The translations under genes were made by a program, and so were the position numbers. Below, one piece after another: positions 42,026 to 51,177 of a stretch of DNA of 64,000 nt (its first letter is position 1; each line of letters starts with the position of its first letter). This DNA comes from JAJPKK01 sp035311445 (GTDB lineage: Bacteria > Pseudomonadota > Alphaproteobacteria > Rhizobiales > Xanthobacteraceae). Where the stretch lies: positions 18,129-82,128 of the forward strand of contig DATGCX010000326.1 of assembly GCA_035311445.1 (NCBI GenBank), in the 5' to 3' direction. The notes below the pieces were generated by a model. That model did not search any database and was not told the DNA's origin. It was given only the letters and a program-made list of their open reading frames with translations.

Positions 42026-42976
42026 ATGGTCACGAAAATCGCGCTTGAGGAGCATTTCCTGTCGCCGGGGTTCGAGGACTACTGGAAGACCACGACGGGC
42101 GAGATCGCGCCCGCGATCTTCCGACAGGCGGTGGCGCGGCTCGGCGAGTTTGGCGAACTGCGCCTCGCCCAGATGGATCGCGACGGCATCGACCGCGCCG
42201 TCCTCTCGATCGCGGGGCCAGGTGTGCAGATCGAGCGTGACACCGCGACTGCGGTGCGCCGTGCGCGGGAATCGAACGATTTTCTCGCCCGCGAAATCCA
42301 GAGGCGCCCCGACCGCTATGCGGGCTTTGCGCACCTTGCCCTGCAGGACGCCAAGGCGGCGGCCGACGAGCTTGAGCGCGCGATTCGCGAACTGGGCTTT
42401 GTCGGCGCCATGATCAACGGCCACACCAACGGGCAATATCTCGATCACCCCTCGCTCTATCCGTTCTGGGAGCGCGCCGAAGCGCTGGGCGCCATGGTCT
42501 ACCTGCATCCGGCCGATCCGCCCTCGCCCATGCCGGTGCTCGACGGCACGTACGGCCTTAGGCGCGCCACCTGGGAGTGGGGCGTCGAGACCGGCTCTCA
42601 TGCGCTGCGGCTCGTGTTCGGCGGCCATTTCGACCGCTTCCCGCGCGCCACGCTGGCGCTTGGCCATTTGGGCGAGATGATGCCGTATCTGCTGTGGCGC
42701 TTCGACAGCCGCGCCGCCTTCTATGCCGTCAAGCTCGCCCGCCGTCCGTCGGACTACATCCGCGAGAATATCGTGATGACGATTTCCGGCATGTTCTCGG
42801 CCGAGCCGCTCCATTGCGCGATCAGCGCGGTCGGCCATCAGCGCATCATGTTCGCATCCGACTATCCGTTCGAGCCGCCCGACGAGGCGAGCAAGTTCAT
42901 CGACCACGTGCCGCTGGCCGAGAACGTGCGCGCCGATATTTGCTTCAACAACGCTGTGCGGTTACTGCGGCTTTGA
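42026..42976 (+). CDS. Amidohydrolase_2 family decarboxylase-like enzyme
   Basis: A 316-residue TIM-barrel enzyme starting MVTKIALEEHFLSPGFEDYW. EEH near residue 9 replaces the HxH found in most amidohydrolases and is typical of the gamma-resorcylate (2,6-dihydroxybenzoate) decarboxylase/ACMSD subgroup, with Glu and His as metal ligands. VYLHPADPPSP, LGHLGEMMPYLLWR and FASDYPFE supply the further His and Asp. It probably acts on a hydroxylated aromatic acid; the exact substrate is uncertain. No other catabolic gene is beside it. Confidence 0.87.
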   Translation: MVTKIALEEHFLSPGFEDYWKTTTGEIAPAIFRQAVARLGEFGELRLAQMDRDGIDRAVLSIAGPGVQIERDTATAVRRARESNDFLAREIQRRPDRYAGFAHLALQDAKAAADELERAIRELGFVGAMINGHTNGQYLDHPSLYPFWERAEALGAMVYLHPADPPSPMPVLDGTYGLRRATWEWGVETGSHALRLVFGGHFDRFPRATLALGHLGEMMPYLLWRFDSRAAFYAVKLARRPSDYIRENIVMTISGMFSAEPLHCAISAVGHQRIMFASDYPFEPPDEASKFIDHVPLAENVRADICFNNAVRLLRL

Positions 42977-43106
42977 ATCCTGGCGCGCAATAGCCAAAGG
43001 CATATTGCGCCAGAACTGAAATTTCGAATCGTATGCGGCATCATTCCGGGCTCCCTCGCTGCGCTCGGGGCCCGGAATGACAAATACAAGTCTTCGTGAC
43101 GGCACA

Positions 43107-43505
43107 CTACGGCCCCAGCGCGACCGCGTGCATGATGCGCCCGGGCAGGAACGTGAATGCACCGGCGATGGCCAACGCGCCGATGAACAGCGCCGCCATC
43201 CGGTTGCGGTGCTTGTCGACCGCATGACGGTGCGCCTGCCACACCGCGATCGGCAGCACGATCAATGTGAAGATGGCCAGCAGGTGGATCGGGCTCCATG
43301 GTCCCCAGAGCCTGATCTGGTGGATGAAAAATGCGCTCACGCTCACCACGACCATGAGAGCGACCCAAATCCAGCCGATCGTCCGGTGCGGCAGCGTTCC
43401 CTTCGGGGCGGCGAACTGAACGAGCCCCAAGCCAAACGCTGCCATCGCGGCGAAGGCGTGAAACTGAATGGCAGCGGATGCGGAAAGCAGCGGTGCAAGG
43501 GTCAT
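43107..43505 (-). CDS. DUF2306-type membrane protein
   Basis: A 132-residue protein with four hydrophobic helices: FHAFAAMAAFGLGLVQF, RTIGWIWVALMVVVSVSAFF, IHLLAIFTLIVLPIAVWQAH and RMAALFIGALAIAGAFTFLP. Histidines in the helices and RMAALFIGAL match DUF2306, a cytochrome b561-like predicted membrane family of unknown function. A short CCGGAATG inverted repeat lies downstream at about 43040-43080. Confidence 0.8.
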   Translation of the reverse strand: MTLAPLLSASAAIQFHAFAAMAAFGLGLVQFAAPKGTLPHRTIGWIWVALMVVVSVSAFFIHQIRLWGPWSPIHLLAIFTLIVLPIAVWQAHRHAVDKHRNRMAALFIGALAIAGAFTFLPGRIMHAVALGP

Positions 43506-43786
43506 GGCGAGATTCCTTCGTTGACGCGGTCAGGTCCCATGGCTGAACTCCATTGCCGTTCATTATTTGTCGCCGATAGCGCGAAATATGAAGAAGGCGA
43601 ATTTCCGAGGTTTGTCCCGCAGGTAAAGTTTTGTAAAGACGCGCCCTGCTCGTGGCACTGACACTTCCGCGTCATTTTGGGACGCGTGCTGCGAGCCCCA
43701 GATCCGCACTCGTGGTGTCGCCGACGGCACTCTTTCTTCATTCTACATCGGACAGTATGGTGCCACCCTTCGATTCGGAGCCCTCG

Positions 43787-44308
43787 ATGAGAGTCTTCAT
43801 CCCAGCCGCGCTGGCGTTGTCCGGGCTCGCTGTCCTGGCGAGCTGCACAAGCGATTCCGGGACGCCGGCACAGCCGAGCTTCTATGCCAGCATGGCGGAT
43901 GCCAATGCGACGGTCGATGCTGCCACCGCCGCGTCGATGATCTCCGGCTATCGCAGCAACAACGGTCTCGGTGCTGTCGAGGTCGATCCCGATCTGATGC
44001 GCATGGCGATGGATCACGCGCGCGCCATGGCGGCGAAGGACAAGATCGACCGCTCCGCCGGACGCGAGTTCACCGGCCGCCTCACCAGTGGCGGCTTCGA
44101 TGGCAAGATCGCGGTGGAGAATGTCGGTGCCGGCTATCACACGCTGGCGGAGGCGTTTTCCGGTTGGCGCGATTCGCCGTCCCACCGCGCCAACATGCTC
44201 AAAAGCGGCGTCAACCGCTTAGGAATTGCCGCCGTTTATGCACCGCAGTCGAAGTACAAGGTATTCTGGACGCTGATCATGGCCGCGAAGGGCGAGGCGC
44301 GCGGGTAG
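43787..44308 (+). CDS. CAP/SCP-domain lipoprotein
   Basis: ATG 43787 (MRVFIPAALALSGLAVLASC) gives a lipoprotein signal with lipobox LASC. The remaining 155 residues form a CAP (SCP/PR1) domain: SMISGYRSNNGLGAVEVDPD, MAMDHARAMAAKDKIDR, IAVENVGAGYHTLAEAFSGW and SPSHRANMLKSGVNRLGIA, including the conserved His, Glu and second His of the cavity. Exported bacterial CAP proteins are of unclear role; some act on the envelope. Confidence 0.88.
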   Translation: MRVFIPAALALSGLAVLASCTSDSGTPAQPSFYASMADANATVDAATAASMISGYRSNNGLGAVEVDPDLMRMAMDHARAMAAKDKIDRSAGREFTGRLTSGGFDGKIAVENVGAGYHTLAEAFSGWRDSPSHRANMLKSGVNRLGIAAVYAPQSKYKVFWTLIMAAKGEARG

Positions 44309-44900
44309 ATTATGTTTTCAATGTGATTGGATCACCCCTTTATTGGTATGCCCGTGGTTGTCGCGGGCATCCACGTCTCTCTTGCGGAGGTCCAGCAAGC
44401 AAGGCGTGGATGGCCGGGGCGAACCCGGCCACGACCTCAATCGAAAAACAAGAAGCGGGGCTTGTGCAGAGAATCGCACGCTGAAACCTTGGGTCCCTAA
44501 GCCGGTGTACGTCCTGTCGCTCAATATGGGCTTTTCACCAATGGTGACAAAATGACGATGATTGAATGTCAGATTGGCCGCACATGTGATAATTTGGAGG
44601 CGCTGGCGGCCGCTATCCTGAAAAATGATCCTAGATCCGGAAGTTGGTGTCGCCGATTTTCGCGAAGCCCTTCGCCCACAAGCAAGAGAGAGTGCTTGAG
44701 GGCGCCCAATTGTAACTGCTCCGCAGTAGGCTGATTTTCGAAGTTTTATCGATTTATCAGCGCTTTCTGCGCAAGGTGCGTGCTTTCAACTCACGAATTT
44801 AGGATGATTGCTCTTCCGCCTCGCAAGTTACGGGCCATTTGCCAACGCCACTTGTGAATGATAGTGGGATATTACCAATCGATGTGCGCATCCGCGCAGA
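44309..44900. other. 590-bp gap, repeats and no gene
   Basis: A GC-rich hairpin (GCCCGTGGTTGTCGCGGGC, then GGATGGCCGGGGCGAACCC) occupies about 44347-44430. The 60-codon frame at 44552-44734 has no ribosome site or recognisable composition. The rest is AT-richer than the surroundings with nothing I can name. Confidence 0.5.
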
Positions 44901-45110
44901 TCAGCTATTCGCTTTTTGCTCAGCGGCCGTCGCGTGTTCTACAAGGACTTTCGTGTGTTCTGCTAAAGCTTCCGCGCGCTCTGCTAGCCGCTGCCACATC
45001 GCGGCCATTTCGACAAGCAGGATTCTCTCATCTGAATCGCGAAACCGCCTGGTCTCGGCCAGCCGGAGGCAATCTGCAGCGTATCCTTTGTACTGCGCGG
45101 CCCTTGGCAT
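44901..45110 (-). CDS. Small helical protein, YxxxAxxCxxLA family, paralog 1
   Basis: A 69-residue product with a near-perfect ribosome site (AGGAGGTGGT) just before ATG 45110. Pattern: QYKGYAADCLRLAETRRFRD, then RILLVEMAAMWQRLAERAEA. Two amphipathic helices with Tyr, Cys and Trp at fixed spacing are shared with the frames at 45260 and 45450. Small proteins with this pattern are common as unannotated genes in the group; function unknown. Confidence 0.75.
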   Translation of the reverse strand: MPRAAQYKGYAADCLRLAETRRFRDSDERILLVEMAAMWQRLAERAEALAEHTKVLVEHATAAEQKANS

Positions 45111-45259
45111 ACCACCTCCTGGTCGGAGCCCAAACGCGTCCGAGCGGATTTGGTTCCAGCCAACCCGGCATCAAATTGCCCTCAACAACCTGCGAGGACT
45201 GCAACCGGTGTTCCGGGTTTCAAGTTCCATTTGTGCGGGGCACGCAGAAAGGCCAACGA

Positions 45260-45418
45260 ATGCAGGATCGTGCTACCTACAGGCGATATGCAGAGGAATG
45301 CCGTCGTTTGGCGACGGCAGCGCCGGATGAGCATCGACGCGTGCTGCTTGAGATCGCGGAAGCCTGGACGAAACTCGCACAGGAAAGCGGGCTTCAAGAG
45401 TCTGCGGGAAGAAAGTGA
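45260..45418 (+). CDS. Small helical protein, paralog 2
   Basis: A 52-residue product starting MQDRATYRRYAEECRRLATA, then HRRVLLEIAEAWTKLAQESG. Same Tyr-Ala-Cys-Leu-Ala and Ala-Trp-Leu-Ala spacing as paralogs 1 and 3. AAAGG stands 8 bases before ATG 45260. The longer frame beginning at 44858 overlaps paralog 1 on the other strand and is not supported. Confidence 0.65.
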   Translation: MQDRATYRRYAEECRRLATAAPDEHRRVLLEIAEAWTKLAQESGLQESAGRK

Positions 45419-45449
45419 GATCCCCGTACGGCGTTATTTCCGTACGATG

Positions 45450-45659
45450 TTACTTCAAATCGAATCGTTCGACGAGTTCCGCCAGATGGCGCCACACCAC
45501 CACCATGTCCTCAAGCATGGCCTTGTCCTCATGGCTCAATGCGTGACGTGCGAACTCGGCGCACTCGGTAGCATGCGCCCGATACCGCGCGGCGCGCATT
45601 TGTACCCGGCTCAAAACTCTGATTCGCGAGTTCGCTACGATGTGATCCAGCGCTTTCAT
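45450..45659 (-). CDS. Small helical protein, paralog 3
   Basis: Up to 69 residues; an internal ATG at 45599 (MRAARYRAHATECAEFARHA) may be the real start. ARYRAHATECAEFARHALSH then KAMLEDMVVVWRHLAELVER repeats the pattern of paralogs 1 and 2. It is convergent with paralog 2, 31 bp away. Sequences differ enough that the copies are old. Confidence 0.65.
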   Translation of the reverse strand: MKALDHIVANSRIRVLSRVQMRAARYRAHATECAEFARHALSHEDKAMLEDMVVVWRHLAELVERFDLK

Positions 45660-45842
45660 GTTGCCTGAAACGCAACGTAACCATCGCGGTTCCTGGAACT
45701 TGGGATAGAGCGAGGAAAATTGATCGGGACGTGGTTAAGTTTGCGCCAACGAATCGGTTTATGATCTCACATCGCTCGCGGTTGTGGTGTCCAAAGAGAT
45801 TTGCCTGATCACGAACTGCCAACCGCAACACCAGCCCGTACC

Positions 45843-45967
45843 GCGCGAGGATAGGTTAAGCGCAGCGAAACCTATCGGGGCCGTGGTGCGCGGACGGAAC
45901 CACGATGGGTTTCGCGGACGAGTCTTACGATGGCAAGGTGATGGGTTTCGCTCCCGCTTAACCCATC
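45843..45967. repeat. Palindromic repeat, family R3 ('GATGGGTTTCGC')
   Basis: GATAGGTTAAGCGCAGCGAA and GATGGGTTTCGCTCCCGCTT with an internal GATGGGTTTCGCGG, ending TTAACCCATCCTAC. A cleaner copy is at 47815-47905. Placed immediately after the hisS stop, it may serve as its termination structure. The rest of 45660-45842 has no gene I can support. Confidence 0.65.
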
Positions 45968-47725
45968 CTACAGCTTGTGCCGCGCCAGCACCTCACGCAC
46001 CGCTTCGACGAGCTTCTCCTCCGGAACCGCGAACTGGGCTTCAGCCTGCTTGCGCAGATAGTCATCGCGCTGCTTGGAGAGCCCGGCAAGCTCGGCGCCG
46101 ACGATCAGATCCTTGATCTGCACCTCGCCCTTCTGCTTTTCATCGGAGCCCTGAATGACCACGCACGGACTGCGGCGGCGGTCGGCATATTTCATCTGCG
46201 GGCCGAATTTGCCAGAGCCCAGATAAAGCTCGGCGCGAATGCCGGCTTGGCGCAGAGTCGAGACCATGCGCTGGTAATCGGCGACGCGGTCCTTGTCGAA
46301 TACGGTGACGATCACCGGCCCGGGCTCGGCTTTGGTTTCGACCTTGCCCAGATGTTGAAGCGCAGCCAGCAGACGCGACACGCCGATGGAAAAACCGGTC
46401 GCCGGCACCGGTTCGCCACGAAAGCGCGACACGAGACCATCGTAGCGCCCCCCGCCGCCTACAGAACCGAAGCGCACCGGTTTGCCGTCATCACTGGAGA
46501 CCGGGAACGTGAGTTCAACCTCGTAGACCGGGCCCGTGTAGTATTCGAGTCCGCGGACGACAGAGGGATTTATAAGAATCCGACCACTTCCATAGCCTGC
46601 AGCCTCGGTAAGGGTCGCTATCTGCTCAAGCTCGTCTAAGCCAGCTTGATAAGTTTTTGAGAGGGGAAAAATCCGACGAAGGTGCTTCAACGTCAGAAAG
46701 TTATCAGCATACACCTTGTAGCGGTTATTTTCAAATTGGACGTCAATTGGCAAGTCATCCCGCCAAACTTCTCGCCGGAGGCCAACACCCGGCTCCTGAA
46801 AATTTGGAAACAGCGTCAGAATGTCGAATAGCTGCTGTATGTCTTGATCCTTGAGCTGCGGTCCCTGCTGCATTTTCTCCCTGGCTTTTTTGTTCCAAAA
46901 AAGCGCTCTCACCTGCTTAGCGTCCAGCGGACTTGCTCTGAGCAATGTTTCGATTTTGTTTCTGGCTGCTTGTTGATCACCGGAGAGAATGAAGTGTACT
47001 ATTTCTTCAATTTCGCGATCAGATAGTTCGGCACCCTTTGTAAAGTCTTTCGACTCGTCGAGCCGTCCCTTTCCCAACAGCGATCGCACGCCCTCCATTC
47101 CGAGACGATCTAGCTTGTCCAATGCTCGCAATATCGTGAGCCGTCTCCCGGCATTCTCCTCGTCACCTAGTCCGATTGCCTCTAGCACTCCATCCAATAC
47201 TTTGCGGTTGCTAACCTTTACCACATAGCTGCCGCGTGGAATGCGGAGTTTTTTCATCGTATCCGCCGCCATCATGCAAATCTCGGCATCGGCCGCCATC
47301 GAGGCGCTGCCCACCGTGTCGGCATCGAACTGCATGAACTGGCGGAATCGTCCCGGTCCCGGCTTCTCGTTGCGATACACGTAGCCGGCCCGATAGCTGC
47401 GATAGGGCTTCGGCAGCGTATCGAAATTCTCCGCCACGTAGCGAGCGAGCGGCGCCGTGAGGTCGTAGCGCAGCGACAGCCATTGCTCGTCGTCGTCCTG
47501 GAACGAAAACACGCCTTCGTTGGGCCGATCCTGGTCGGGCAAAAACTTGCCGAGCGCATCGGTGTACTCGATCGCCGGCGTCTCCACCGGCTCGAACCCG
47601 TAAAGCTCGTAGACCTTGCGGATCGTCTCCATCATCTGCCGCGTCGCCGCGATCTCGGCCGGCCCGCGATCCGCGAGCCCGCGCGGCAGGCGCGCTTTCA
47701 GCTTGTTGCTCTTTGCATCCGCCAT
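45968..47725 (-). CDS. hisS: Histidyl-tRNA synthetase, mosaic centre
   Basis: Class II synthetase charging tRNA-His, 585 residues against roughly 500 in related species. Motif 1 lies in KARLPRGLADRGPAEIAATR to VETPAIEYTDALGKF; motif 2 in RYRAGYVYRNEKPGPGRFRQ-like text (YRNEKPGPGRFRQFMQFDAD); the histidine loop in VRGLEYYTGPVYEVEL; motif 3 in VPATGFSIGVSRLLAAL. Residues about 168-386 are coded by visibly AT-richer DNA and include about 85 residues (KKAREKMQQGPQLKDQDIQQ to HLRRIFPLSKTYQAG) not expected in close relatives. The frame stays open, so the enzyme is probably functional. It ends at the R3 repeat. Confidence 0.95.
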   Translation of the reverse strand: MADAKSNKLKARLPRGLADRGPAEIAATRQMMETIRKVYELYGFEPVETPAIEYTDALGKFLPDQDRPNEGVFSFQDDDEQWLSLRYDLTAPLARYVAENFDTLPKPYRSYRAGYVYRNEKPGPGRFRQFMQFDADTVGSASMAADAEICMMAADTMKKLRIPRGSYVVKVSNRKVLDGVLEAIGLGDEENAGRRLTILRALDKLDRLGMEGVRSLLGKGRLDESKDFTKGAELSDREIEEIVHFILSGDQQAARNKIETLLRASPLDAKQVRALFWNKKAREKMQQGPQLKDQDIQQLFDILTLFPNFQEPGVGLRREVWRDDLPIDVQFENNRYKVYADNFLTLKHLRRIFPLSKTYQAGLDELEQIATLTEAAGYGSGRILINPSVVRGLEYYTGPVYEVELTFPVSSDDGKPVRFGSVGGGGRYDGLVSRFRGEPVPATGFSIGVSRLLAALQHLGKVETKAEPGPVIVTVFDKDRVADYQRMVSTLRQAGIRAELYLGSGKFGPQMKYADRRRSPCVVIQGSDEKQKGEVQIKDLIVGAELAGLSKQRDDYLRKQAEAQFAVPEEKLVEAVREVLARHKL

Positions 47726-47814
47726 GGCGGCGCCCCGTTGAGGTTAATTTTGGCGCTTGGTAGCAGCCGTCTTCCCGAGCGGCAAGGCAACGTTGTATGA
47801 GCATGATATGAGCG

Positions 47815-47905
47815 TAGGATGGGTTGAGCGCCAGCGAAACCCATCAACGATCGTGCCGCCGGAAAGGCCCAGGATGGGTTTCGCTTACGCTCAACCCATC
47901 CTACA
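47815..47905. repeat. Palindromic repeat, family R3
   Basis: GTAGGATGGGTTGAGCGCCA with GCGAAACCCATCAACGATCG is mirrored by AGGATGGGTTTCGCTTACGC and TCAACCCATCCTAC. Located between the divergent hisS and aminotransferase genes. Confidence 0.75.
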
Positions 47906-47937
47906 TCGCCGCGATGACGCCAGCCCAGGAGAACCTG

Positions 47938-49284
47938 ATGTCCCTTTCTGAACTCCGCCGAGCCCCCGACGCGCGCCCCAACGATCTCGAAGCCTACTGG
48001 ATGCCGTTTACGCCGAACCGTGCCTTCAAGAAGGCGCCGCGGCTGCTCACGCGGGCAAAGGACATGTACTACTACGCGGCGGACGGCCGCACGGTGCTCG
48101 ACGCCACCGCCGGCCTGTGGTGCTGCAATGCCGGCCACAACCGCGACCCGATCGTGACGGCGATCAAGCGCCAGGCCGAGGAAATCGACTATGCGCCGGC
48201 GTTCCAGTTCGCTCATCCGAGGGCCTTCGAACTGGCAAGCCGCGTCGCGGCGCTGGCGCCGGGCGATCTCGACCACGTGTTCTTCTGCAATTCCGGCTCG
48301 GAGGCAGTCGATACCGCCCTCAAGATCGCGCTCGCCTATCACAACGCGCGCGGCGAGGGCGCCCGCACCCGCCTGATCGGTCGCGAGCGCGGCTATCATG
48401 GCGTCGGCTTCGGCGGCATCTCGGTCGGCGGCATCGTCAACAATCGCAAATTCTTCGGCTCGCTGCTCACCGGCGTCGACCATCTGCCGCACACCTACAA
48501 CCGCGACACCCAGGCCTTCACCAAGGGCGAGCCCGAATGGGGTGCGCACCTTGCTGATGATCTTGAACGCATCGCGGCGCTGCACGATCCCTCAACCATC
48601 GCGGCGCTCATCGTCGAACCGATGGCAGGCTCGACCGGGGTGCTGCCGGCTCCGAAGGGCTACCTGCAGCGGCTGCGGGCGATCTGCGACAAATACGGAA
48701 TCCTGCTGATCTTCGACGAGGTCATCACCGGCTTCGGGCGGCTCGGCTGTGCGTTCGCGGCAGAGCGTTACGGTGTCGTGCCAGACATCATGACCTTCGC
48801 CAAGGGCATCACCTCCGGCACCGTGCCGATGGGTGGGGTGGTCGTGCGGGCTCCCGTCTTCGATGCCTTCATGCACGGGCCCGAGCACGTCATCGAGCTG
48901 TTTCATGGCTACACCTATTCGGCCCATCCACTCGCCTGCGCGGCCGGGCTCGCGACCCTCGATCTCTACCGGGAGGAAAAGCTGTTCGAGCGCGCCCGCG
49001 CCCTTGAGTCGAAGTTCGCCGACGCCGCCATGACGTTGCGCGGCCGGCCTAACGTGCTGGACATCCGCACCGTCGGCGTCGTCGCCGGCATCGACCTCGC
49101 CTCCAAGCCTGACGGCGTCGGCAAGCGCGCCTACGCGGCGATGGAAAAGGCGTTCCACGAGGAGGGCGTCATGATCCGCGTCACCGGCGACACCATCGCG
49201 GTCAGCCCGCCGCTGATCGTGAGCGAGGCCGACATCGAGGAGATGTTCGCGAAGATCGGCAAGGTGATCGAGGCGGTGCGGTAG
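47938..49284 (+). CDS. Class III aminotransferase (omega-amino acid:pyruvate type)
   Basis: PLP enzyme of 448 residues from ATG 47938 (MSLSELRRAPDARPNDLEAY) preceded by AGGAGA; an upstream ATG at 47914 is possible. It carries AYWMPFTPNRAFKKAPRLL, FFCNSGSEAVDTALKIALAY (phosphate binding), RERGYHGVGFGG, LLIFDEVITGFGRLGC (Asp contacts the pyridine) and IMTFAKGITSGTVPMGG with the Schiff-base lysine. The N-terminus is like beta-alanine:pyruvate transaminases. No dehydrogenase partner is adjacent. Confidence 0.92.
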   Translation: MSLSELRRAPDARPNDLEAYWMPFTPNRAFKKAPRLLTRAKDMYYYAADGRTVLDATAGLWCCNAGHNRDPIVTAIKRQAEEIDYAPAFQFAHPRAFELASRVAALAPGDLDHVFFCNSGSEAVDTALKIALAYHNARGEGARTRLIGRERGYHGVGFGGISVGGIVNNRKFFGSLLTGVDHLPHTYNRDTQAFTKGEPEWGAHLADDLERIAALHDPSTIAALIVEPMAGSTGVLPAPKGYLQRLRAICDKYGILLIFDEVITGFGRLGCAFAAERYGVVPDIMTFAKGITSGTVPMGGVVVRAPVFDAFMHGPEHVIELFHGYTYSAHPLACAAGLATLDLYREEKLFERARALESKFADAAMTLRGRPNVLDIRTVGVVAGIDLASKPDGVGKRAYAAMEKAFHEEGVMIRVTGDTIAVSPPLIVSEADIEEMFAKIGKVIEAVR

Positions 49285-49315
49285 CGCGCCAAACTACGCC
49301 GAAGCAGTGTCGGGT

Positions 49316-49432
49316 GCTCCTCCCCTCCCCCTTGTGGGGAAGGGTTGGGGTGGGGGTCGAGGAGTGGAGCAAGGCTGTGCCACGCGGCACGACCCCCACC
49401 CCAACCCTTCCCCACAAGGGGGGAGGGAGTAG
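49316..49432. repeat. Palindromic repeat, family R4 ('CCCCTTGTGGGGAAGGG')
   Basis: CCTCCCCCTTGTGGGGAAGG, then GTTGGGGTGGGGGTCGAGG, then TGCCACGCGGCACGACCCCC, then CAACCCTTCCCCACAAGGGG. The same words form the core of the nested element at 36902-37090. It lies between the convergent aminotransferase and glycosyltransferase genes. No clear TIR or target duplication is visible here. Confidence 0.75.
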
Positions 49433-49438
49433 GCCTCG

Positions 49439-50980
49439 TCACATCCGCATCTCGCTCCGTCGCATCGGCGGAATGATGCTCCACCCGACGGTTACTTCGC
49501 CGTTGCCGCGCCGCGTAGGAATCGTGAGGGGCGGTTGCACCGCGGGGTTGCCGGCTATCCCGACATAGGGGTCGGGAATCGTATGAAGATCTCCGGCGGT
49601 CCAGACGACCACGCTGCCGCTGGCGGCGAAGTCGCCAAGGTCGATCCACGGCGCCCGGCGCGGATCGCCGTCGATCAAGGTACGCGGGTGATCGCCGGAA
49701 TAGTGGCCGATATTGCCGCCCAGCCACATGGTGCCCACCACGTAGGCGAGCGGCGCGCCGGTCTGAGCATGGAAGCGGGCCGAGATCTCCTGCGCCAGCT
49801 GGTCGCCCGGGAACAGCACCGCGCGATAGCGGTGATCGAAATGCGGCAACACCGCGTATTGCGCCACGAAGGTCAGCGCGTAGATAGCCGTCACTGTGCC
49901 CCAGACGCCCGCAATCCGTGCGAGGCAGGTGCGATCGATCCGCGCGGAGACCGTGACCACGATCCACGGTCCGAGGAAGAGCCACAGCGGATAACCCCAC
50001 ATCGACACGAGCCCGCGGCCGCTTATGGCGGATGCGGCGATCACCGTAACCGCCGGCCCGAACGCGAGGAGAGCGAGGATGCGCCGATCGTAATCGTCGG
50101 CCGTGGTCGCATCGCTTTCATAGGGGCGTCGCAACAGCGGCAGCGCAATGATGATGGCGGGCAGCAGCCAGAACAGCTGGGCGAGCGCGAAAAGTGCCGG
50201 ATGGGTGAAGTGATCGAGCAAGCCGTTGGTGGCCTTGGCGCGAGCCGCCGCATAGCCCAGCGGCAGCCAATTGTTTTCATAAAGCCAGACCAGATGCGGC
50301 GCCATAATCACAAGGCTGATGGCGATCGCGAGATATGGCCCCGGCGTCGTAAGACAACGACGGGCCCGCGGATCAATCAACATGAAAACCGCGAGCGGAA
50401 TTCCGAGAATGATCACGAAATACTTGGCCCAGAACGCCAGGCCAAGCGCTATGCCCAGCACCGCCCAATGGACAAGGCGCCCGGTGCGCAGCGCGCCGTG
50501 GAACGACAATCCGGCCAATGCCCAGAACGGCAGCTGGACCACATCGTGATTGAATTTGGGCGCCGTGAAGTTGAAGAAATGCAGTCCGTCGATGATCAGC
50601 ACGGCGACCGCTGCGGCTGCTGGCGTTGCGATGCGAAGCATCACGCCCCATACGGCCGCAAATGCCGCCAGAACACTGAGTTGCCCGAGGGCATAATAGG
50701 CGAAATCGGAATCGAAGGTTTGATGGGCGATCTCGACCAGCCACCACGGCAAAGGCGGCAATTTGTCATAGCCGAGTTGCCACTCGCGCCCATAGGTGAG
50801 GGCCTCGATGAGATCGAGTGGTAGGTTGGGGTAGAGGGCGAACGGCAGGATCGTCCAGATGGCCGCATGCACGACCGCAAACACCAGGAATCCTGTCCAC
50901 GGCCGCTCCTCCATGCTGGAAAGAAGCATAGAGGCGAAGCCGGGCGCCGGCCGCCGCGCAGGAGAAAGTCCATCCACCAT
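49439..50980 (-). CDS. GT39/ArnT-like membrane glycosyltransferase
   Basis: A 513-residue polytopic protein. LPLDLIEALTYGREWQLGYD near residue 55 matches the first periplasmic loop of PMT/ArnT-type GT-C enzymes, with an Asp-Glu pair, and YDKLPPLPWWLVEIAHQTF follows as in undecaprenyl-sugar transferases. About ten hydrophobic helices follow, then a soluble periplasmic C-terminal domain (about 400-513). Such enzymes move a sugar from a lipid carrier to lipid A or a protein. The acceptor is unknown. Confidence 0.82.
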   Translation of the reverse strand: MVDGLSPARRPAPGFASMLLSSMEERPWTGFLVFAVVHAAIWTILPFALYPNLPLDLIEALTYGREWQLGYDKLPPLPWWLVEIAHQTFDSDFAYYALGQLSVLAAFAAVWGVMLRIATPAAAAVAVLIIDGLHFFNFTAPKFNHDVVQLPFWALAGLSFHGALRTGRLVHWAVLGIALGLAFWAKYFVIILGIPLAVFMLIDPRARRCLTTPGPYLAIAISLVIMAPHLVWLYENNWLPLGYAAARAKATNGLLDHFTHPALFALAQLFWLLPAIIIALPLLRRPYESDATTADDYDRRILALLAFGPAVTVIAASAISGRGLVSMWGYPLWLFLGPWIVVTVSARIDRTCLARIAGVWGTVTAIYALTFVAQYAVLPHFDHRYRAVLFPGDQLAQEISARFHAQTGAPLAYVVGTMWLGGNIGHYSGDHPRTLIDGDPRRAPWIDLGDFAASGSVVVWTAGDLHTIPDPYVGIAGNPAVQPPLTIPTRRGNGEVTVGWSIIPPMRRSEMRM

Positions 50981-51177
50981 GTAAGACCAATCGCCAGGAA
51001 GGCAGGGCCGTCCCCCGACAACCCATTCCAGCGCTGGGTGCCCCTATCACCCGGTCCAACTCCAGCATGCGAGCGTCAAAGCGTCAATGTGACAAATCCA
51101 TAGACGCCCGGTGACCTTGCAACGCTCGACCGGGCTCGCCAAGATTGCGTCTGCCATGGCGGTGCGGAGGTAGCGCA

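Noticed and set aside
44552..44734. 60-codon ORF after the CAP-domain gene.
   Set aside because: No conserved pattern and a Ser/Arg/Cys-rich end typical of random translation.
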